Part shown: positions 6,497 through 9,084 of the stretch, piece by piece | How positions within the stretch are numbered: the stretch's first letter is position 1 | Layout of the letters: every line of letters begins with the position of its first letter | Assembly (NCBI GenBank): GCA_016177345.1 | Contig: JACOVM010000024.1 | Span: forward strand, 1-9,084 | Length of the DNA stretch: 9,084 nt | From: Candidatus Woesearchaeota archaeon | GTDB taxonomy: Archaea > Nanobdellota > Nanobdellia > Woesearchaeales > UBA12501 | Direction of reading: 5' to 3' | Program-made: the position numbers and the translations under genes | The notes under the pieces: generated by a model | Told to the model about the DNA's origin: nothing | The model's database searches: none | The model's input: only the letters and a program-made list of their open reading frames with translations

Positions 6497-7395
6497 GCTA
6501 ACCCACCCCAATCATAGCGGATGATAAAAGAATAGATGAATGGCTCAGGGGCGTGCTCAGTGAAATCATCAAAGACCACATGGTACACCATCGTGCCATT
6601 TCCCATGTAATCTGTTTCAAACGTGAAATGGCGCTCTGAAGCAAGATGAGTTAAGAATCCGATAGGCATGTAGCTGGTATCCTTTGCCTGCTCGTCAAGA
6701 AATTCACGGACAATACCATATTTTTCCTGAAGCGGATAGTGCAGGGTGTGGCGTAGGCCATCAATGGTCATACTTGTTTTCCCTATCGTTGCAATAACTG
6801 GAGAAACAAGAGATACGGTAACTGCACCAGAGTTGCCAGTACCACCAACCCCAACAGCAGGCTCAAGCCCCACAGAAACAGAGATATTGCTCTTATCAAA
6901 TACGACCCCGAGGTCGGAGAACGCCCTGAAGCCATCAATGCACGTGTTGACATTCTTTTGTATTCTTGATTGTAACGCTTGCCGAATCTCTTCTTCGCCA
7001 GGAATAAGAACAACTCCTTTGTTGAAGTAAACTGGAACAACAACGATGTCTTGTTTCGACTCCATGAACCCCACACCATTCTGCAACGCAGTAAACTGGT
7101 AAGAGGTAACTACTTCATAATCTGATGGAAGGCCATCAGAAAACCCTTCCTTCCCAAGGGAGAGAATGCTGTTTATTGTTCCACTATCAAAACAGTGGAG
7201 AATGAACTGGCGAACCTGCTCTTTATCAGCCGATACCGTTAAGATGCCTTGTTGAGACGTGGAGGAAGGAACAACATGATCTTTTGTTGAATAGAACGAG
7301 AAAACGACAACAACAGCAAGAAGAACAATCACCCCGATAAGAATGAATAAACTGGCTTGGGCATTCTTTCTCCACCTCTTCCTCCCTCGAGCCAT
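6493..7395 (-). CDS. Membrane-anchored or pilin-signal exported protein of DPANN type
   Basis: 300-residue protein. The first 36 residues form a basic head (MARGRKRWRKN) followed by AQASLFILIGVIVLLAVVVV, which resembles archaeal class III (pilin-like) signals, where a prepilin-type peptidase cuts just before the Gln and the hydrophobic segment then serves in assembly or anchoring. The exported part contains FILHCFDSGTINSILSLG (64-81) and RIQKNVNTCIDGFRAF (144-159); C68 and C152 may pair. The layout (C in a helix, a strand, a P-x-E-E-E-I helix with the second C, then beta strands) recurs in uncharacterised exported DPANN proteins, from memory. A Gly/Val-rich loop sits near 180-195. Start ATG 7395 was chosen because a TATA box lies 26 bases upstream; the frame remains open to 7542, but that part is the inserted repeat element. 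It is the first gene of a two-gene operon, overlapping the next by four bases (ATGA). Confidence 0.7.
   Translation of the reverse strand: MARGRKRWRKNAQASLFILIGVIVLLAVVVVFSFYSTKDHVVPSSTSQQGILTVSADKEQVRQFILHCFDSGTINSILSLGKEGFSDGLPSDYEVVTSYQFTALQNGVGFMESKQDIVVVPVYFNKGVVLIPGEEEIRQALQSRIQKNVNTCIDGFRAFSDLGVVFDKSNISVSVGLEPAVGVGGTGNSGAVTVSLVSPVIATIGKTSMTIDGLRHTLHYPLQEKYGIVREFLDEQAKDTSYMPIGFLTHLASERHFTFETDYMGNGTMVYHVVFDDFTEHAPEPFIYSFIIRYDWGGLA
6504..6507 (-). promoter_or_regulatory. Shine-Dalgarno-like GGTG for the 786-residue secreted protein
   Basis: On the minus strand GGTG, within a G-rich run, ends seven bases before ATG 6496 and matches part of the archaeal anti-Shine-Dalgarno target. It supports ATG 6496, which overlaps the previous stop codon, over TTG 6511. 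Confidence 0.5.
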
Positions 7396-7417
7396 TTCTC
7401 TTTTGACGAAAGAACAG

Positions 7418-7425
7418 TTAATAAA
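7418..7425 (-). promoter_or_regulatory. TATA box of the exported-protein operon (leaderless)
   Basis: On the minus strand TTTATTAA is centred 26 bases before ATG 7395, with AACC as a BRE-like lead. It lies only 6 bases from the left flanking repeat of the inserted element (7432-7439), so the sequence upstream of this promoter was replaced by the element. Confidence 0.65.
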
Positions 7426-7431
7426 GGTTAT

Positions 7432-7615
7432 TGTTGGGGGGGCGTTATTGAAAAGTTTACTACCGGCTTCAAGTCGAGCCTCTTCCTTTTCATTTATCAG
7501 ACTAACAAGGGGGACTTGCCCCCTACGGGGAATGTCAGCCATCCATGAATAGAATCAAAGGCGAGAGGCTGGTGCTGGCCGAGCGAAGCGAGGTTTTCAA
7601 TAACGCCTGTTGGGG
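7432..7615. mobile_element. MITE-like non-coding element with 14-bp terminal inverted repeats and 8-bp target duplication
   Basis: GGCGTTATTGAAAA (7441-7454) and TTTTCAATAACGCC (7594-7607) are perfect inverted repeats. Immediately outside, TGTTGGGG occurs in the same orientation on both sides (7432-7439 and 7608-7615), as left by transposase-made staggered cuts. One extra G (7440) sits between left duplication and left terminus, perhaps from slippage in the seven-G run. Inside the termini a second, imperfect pair is visible: GCTTCAAGTCGAGCC (7466-7480) against the complement of GGCCGAGCGAAGC (7577-7589). The roughly 167-bp interior holds no credible gene, so the element would need a transposase from elsewhere. 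It lies between the divergent TATA boxes at 7418-7425 and 7651-7658. Removing it with one flank copy would leave about 107 bp between the two start codons. A structured RNA with a 14-bp closing stem is an alternative reading that does not explain the flanking repeats. Confidence 0.7.
7508..7530. other. Alternative G/C hairpins in the centre of the inserted element
   Basis: AGGGGG (7508-7513) can pair with CCCCCT (7519-7524) around ACTTG, while CCCC (7520-7523) can instead pair with GGGG (7527-7530) around TAC. The two stems exclude each other. They are the strongest structure within the element apart from its ends. Confidence 0.45.
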
Positions 7616-7650
7616 ATGGCACGAATGGCTAATGAAACACCCCCAAACTA

Positions 7651-7658
7651 TTTAAATA
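7651..7658 (+). promoter_or_regulatory. TATA box of the aIF6-pfdA-ftsY operon (leaderless)
   Basis: TTTAAATA is centred about 25 bases before ATG 7679, preceded by the BRE-like CCAAACTA. It fixes the aIF6 start at the canonical MHI and excludes the longer frame beginning at 7610. The inserted element ends 35 bases upstream. Confidence 0.75.
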
Positions 7659-7678
7659 AAGGCCAGTTTTGGACGAAT

Positions 7679-8365
7679 ATGCACATTTTTGTAACCAACA
7701 TCTTAGGAAACCCCCAAGTAGGCTTGTACGGGTTCGCCAATGACCATTTTTGCCTTGTCGGAAAAGACCTTCCGGAAGCACAGGCAAAAAAGATAGAAGA
7801 GGCTCTGCACGTTCCAGTCTACCAAATAACCCTTTGCGGCACCTCCCTTATCGGCGTATTTTGCGCAGGAAATAACAATCGCATCGTGCTCCCAGACCTC
7901 TTGTTCGATGACGAGCGTGAAGAGCTCGACAGGCACCGTATCCCTTACACGATCATTAAAACAAAGCTCACTGCCATGGGCAACAATATCCTGTGCAATG
8001 ACCACGGCGCCATCGTCAATCCCGAATATAGTGCTGATGTCAAAAAGCTGATTCGAAAAGCGCTCAATGTCCGCGTTGTTCCAGGAACGATTGCCGACCA
8101 CCCAACGGTTGGATCGTGTGGCGTGGAAAACAACAATGCAGCATTTCTCCATAAGGAGATAACAGAAGAGGAATTGCAGCTTGTCGAGGACGTCTTAGGC
8201 GTGCCATGCGAAACTGGCACGGTTAACCTCAGCAGCCCCTACACTGGCGCGGGAGTTCTCTGCAACAGCTTTGGCATGGTTATTGGCGACCACAGCGGCG
8301 GGCCAGAAATCACGTATGTAGACGATGCACTCCAATTTAGAAAAAAAGATGGAGAAGAAGAATGA
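7679..8365 (+). CDS. eif6: Translation initiation factor 6 (aIF6, ribosome anti-association factor)
   Basis: 228-residue archaeal IF6, which binds the large ribosomal subunit and prevents premature joining to the small subunit. The start MHIFVTNILGNPQVGLYGFAND matches the conserved N-terminus (seen in two parts, MHIFVTNILGNP and VGLYGFAND). The internal pseudo-repeats expected of the pentein fold are visible: LCGTSLIGVFCAGNNNRIVLP (about 51-71, the GNNNRIVLP part being diagnostic), MGNNILCNDHGAIV (about 100-113), SCGVENNNAAFLH and GVLCNSFGMVIGDHSGGPE near the end. Length is normal for the family, about 220 residues. At least seven cysteines are present, which is rather many. The start at 7679 coincides with the transcript start set by the TATA box. 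The stop overlaps pfdA (ATGA). The neighbouring ribosomal protein genes L39e and L31e often found upstream in archaea, and LX usually found downstream, are absent. Confidence 0.96.
   Translation: MHIFVTNILGNPQVGLYGFANDHFCLVGKDLPEAQAKKIEEALHVPVYQITLCGTSLIGVFCAGNNNRIVLPDLLFDDEREELDRHRIPYTIIKTKLTAMGNNILCNDHGAIVNPEYSADVKKLIRKALNVRVVPGTIADHPTVGSCGVENNNAAFLHKEITEEELQLVEDVLGVPCETGTVNLSSPYTGAGVLCNSFGMVIGDHSGGPEITYVDDALQFRKKDGEEE
8351..8354 (+). promoter_or_regulatory. Shine-Dalgarno GGAG for pfdA
   Basis: GGAG lies seven bases before ATG 8362, inside the 3' end of the aIF6 gene, supporting translation of pfdA from the overlapping ATGA. Confidence 0.65.
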
Positions 8366-8847
8366 CACCGCCAAAACAGCCCGGTAGCGAAATGGATGTC
8401 CGGCAAGAGAAGGAAAAAAAAGAAAAAGTACTTCGAGAAAAGTATGTCCAATTGCAGATGTTCCTCCAGCAAATGAAAAAAGCAAGAGAGCAGCAGGAAA
8501 CCTTTGACCAGCAAATCACCGAGCTTGAAAGCGTAAAAGAAAGCCTTGACGAGCTAAAAACTGTCAAGCGCGGAACAGAGATCCTTGCCCCGATCAGCGG
8601 AGGCTTGTTCATCAAAGCAGAGCTTAAAGATGCTGAAAAGGTTGTTGTTAACGTCGGCGCTTCGGTGAGTGTTGAAAAAACAACCGAGGAGGCCGCTGGG
8701 CTTATCCAAGAGCAAATCACGGAGATTAAGAAGTATCGTGAGCAGCTCCACCAGCAAATCCATGTTGTCCAGGAACAAACAGAACTGCTTGAAAAAGAAT
8801 TTAAGCGCATTATAGGAAAAGAAAGGGGTCAAGAAGAAGGAGAATAA
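8362..8847 (+). CDS. pfdA: Prefoldin subunit alpha
   Basis: 161-residue prefoldin alpha, a subunit of the hexameric (two alpha, four beta) cytoplasmic holdase that captures unfolded proteins in its coiled-coil tentacles and passes them to the thermosome. Two long coiled coils (about residues 14-70 and 108-155) flank the central beta-hairpin region. The hairpin signature is clear: EILAPISGGLFIKAELKDAEKVVVNVGASVSVEKT at about 72-106 (parts: ILAPISGGLFIKAEL and VVVNVGASVSVEKT). Gln-rich helices and the basic-acidic tail are typical. Start ATG 8362 overlaps the aIF6 stop by four bases and has GGAG upstream, so it is translated from the same mRNA. The N-terminus (about the first 12 residues, TPPKQPGSEMD) is an extra tail; an internal ATG at 8392 is possible but has a weaker context. 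ftsY follows after 66 bases. Confidence 0.93.
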   Translation: MTPPKQPGSEMDVRQEKEKKEKVLREKYVQLQMFLQQMKKAREQQETFDQQITELESVKESLDELKTVKRGTEILAPISGGLFIKAELKDAEKVVVNVGASVSVEKTTEEAAGLIQEQITEIKKYREQLHQQIHVVQEQTELLEKEFKRIIGKERGQEEGE

Positions 8848-8913
8848 GAATAATTAAGAAGAGAAAATCACTAAACAACAAAAGCAACGGCAAGAGTACC
8901 AAACCACTGCACC

Positions 8914-9084
8914 ATGTTCGGATTCCTCAAAGATAAGCTAAAAAAGGCAATAGCGAAGTTTTCTAAAGACGTCGACAAAGAAGCAGAAGACGTTGGTAGC
9001 GATGCAACTAAAGAAGAGGCTAAAGAACAAAAAAATAAGGGGCAAGAAAAGATACAAAAAGCAAAAGAGATAATAAAAGAAAAA
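8914..9084 (+). CDS. ftsY: SRP receptor FtsY, N-terminal part (3' end outside window)
   Basis: The first 57 residues of what is very likely FtsY, the GTPase that receives the signal recognition particle-ribosome complex at the membrane. MFGFLKDKLKKAIAKFSKDV is the amphipathic membrane-binding start typical of archaeal FtsY, followed by a highly charged Lys/Glu segment (about residues 20-57) of the kind that links it to the NG GTPase domain. The GTPase motifs lie beyond the window. Gene order pfdA-ftsY is widespread in archaea and supports the call. The start is ATG 8914; no Shine-Dalgarno motif is seen just ahead, and no clear TATA box lies at the usual distance, so it is probably carried on the aIF6-pfdA message through the 66-base gap, which is purine-rich and holds nothing else. 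Confidence 0.85.
   Translation, partial: MFGFLKDKLKKAIAKFSKDVDKEAEDVGSDATKEEAKEQKNKGQEKIQKAKEIIKEK

Noticed and set aside
7396..7542. N-terminal extension of the minus-strand exported protein from 7542
   Set aside because: It would lie upstream of the TATA box at 7418-7425 and is made of the repeat element; the signal sequence starts naturally at MARGRK (7395).
7440..7607. Structured RNA gene (for example RNase P or SRP RNA) with a 14-bp closing stem
   Set aside because: None of the conserved sequence elements of these RNAs were recognised, and the exact direct duplication outside the inverted repeats is better explained by transposition.
7610..7678. Longer aIF6 frame starting at 7610 (23 extra residues)
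   Set aside because: The extension runs through the right flank of the inserted element and over the TATA box at 7651-7658; the family N-terminus is MHI at 7679.
7703..8152. 149-residue minus-strand frame antisense to aIF6
   Set aside because: The plus-strand aIF6 is unmistakable; the antisense translation has no recognisable motif, promoter or Shine-Dalgarno.
8337..8810. 157-residue minus-strand frame antisense to pfdA
   Set aside because: Ser/Phe-rich composition is what the complement of Lys/Glu/Gln-rich coiled-coil codons produces; pfdA is certain on the plus strand.
1..9084. tRNA genes, rRNA, CRISPR arrays or phage integration sites
   Set aside because: No cloverleaf with a T-arm GTTCRA motif, no rRNA-like stretch and no regularly spaced direct repeats were seen on either strand by reading.

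Overview
The window comes from an archaeon, most likely of the DPANN group (Woesearchaeota/Pacearchaeota-like). The evidence is an archaeal information-processing block (translation factor aIF6, prefoldin alpha, SRP receptor FtsY), TATA boxes 25-29 bp upstream of first genes with no Shine-Dalgarno motif there (leaderless transcripts), small secreted or membrane proteins with a class III (pilin-like) signal, and the absence of any bacterial-type -35/-10 promoters. The lineage is inferred from style and gene content; the domain assignment (Archaea) is firm.

Layout. (1) 2-439: the 3' end of a gene for a very acidic coiled-coil protein, followed by a T-rich stop region. (2) 519-1289: scpA, the kleisin of the SMC chromosome-condensation complex, with its own promoter. 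(3) 1385-2171: a toxin-antitoxin pair, a DUF3368-type PIN nuclease followed by a UPF0175 antitoxin, with a palindrome over the transcription start. (4) 2212-3171 (minus) and 3258-4058 (plus): divergent genes for a cytoplasmic HEIGH zinc-peptidase-like protein and a secreted Cys/His hydrolase-like protein resembling NlpC/P60. (5) 7395-4136 (minus): a two-gene operon encoding a membrane-anchored pilin-signal protein and a 786-residue secreted protein that also ends in a Cys/His papain-like domain. (6) 7440-7607: a short non-coding element with perfect 14-bp terminal inverted repeats and an 8-bp direct repeat at each flank, a MITE-like insertion in the divergent promoter region. (7) 7679-9084: the aIF6-pfdA-ftsY operon, cut by the window end.

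How the genes fit together. The right-hand operon serves ribosome assembly, chaperoning of nascent chains and membrane targeting. The centre (2212-7395) looks like a cell-surface/exported module: two exported proteins with independent candidate thiol-hydrolase domains, a pilin-signal protein, and a metallopeptidase-like protein next door. Their substrates are unknown; since these archaea are not expected to have peptidoglycan, action on a host or neighbouring cell envelope, or on surface proteins, is possible but unproven.

All six first genes have a TATA box placed so that the transcript starts at or within a few bases of the start codon, whereas the three overlapping downstream genes (antitoxin, 786-residue protein, pfdA) carry Shine-Dalgarno-like motifs. 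This regularity was used to choose starts, and it shortens several of the longest open frames.
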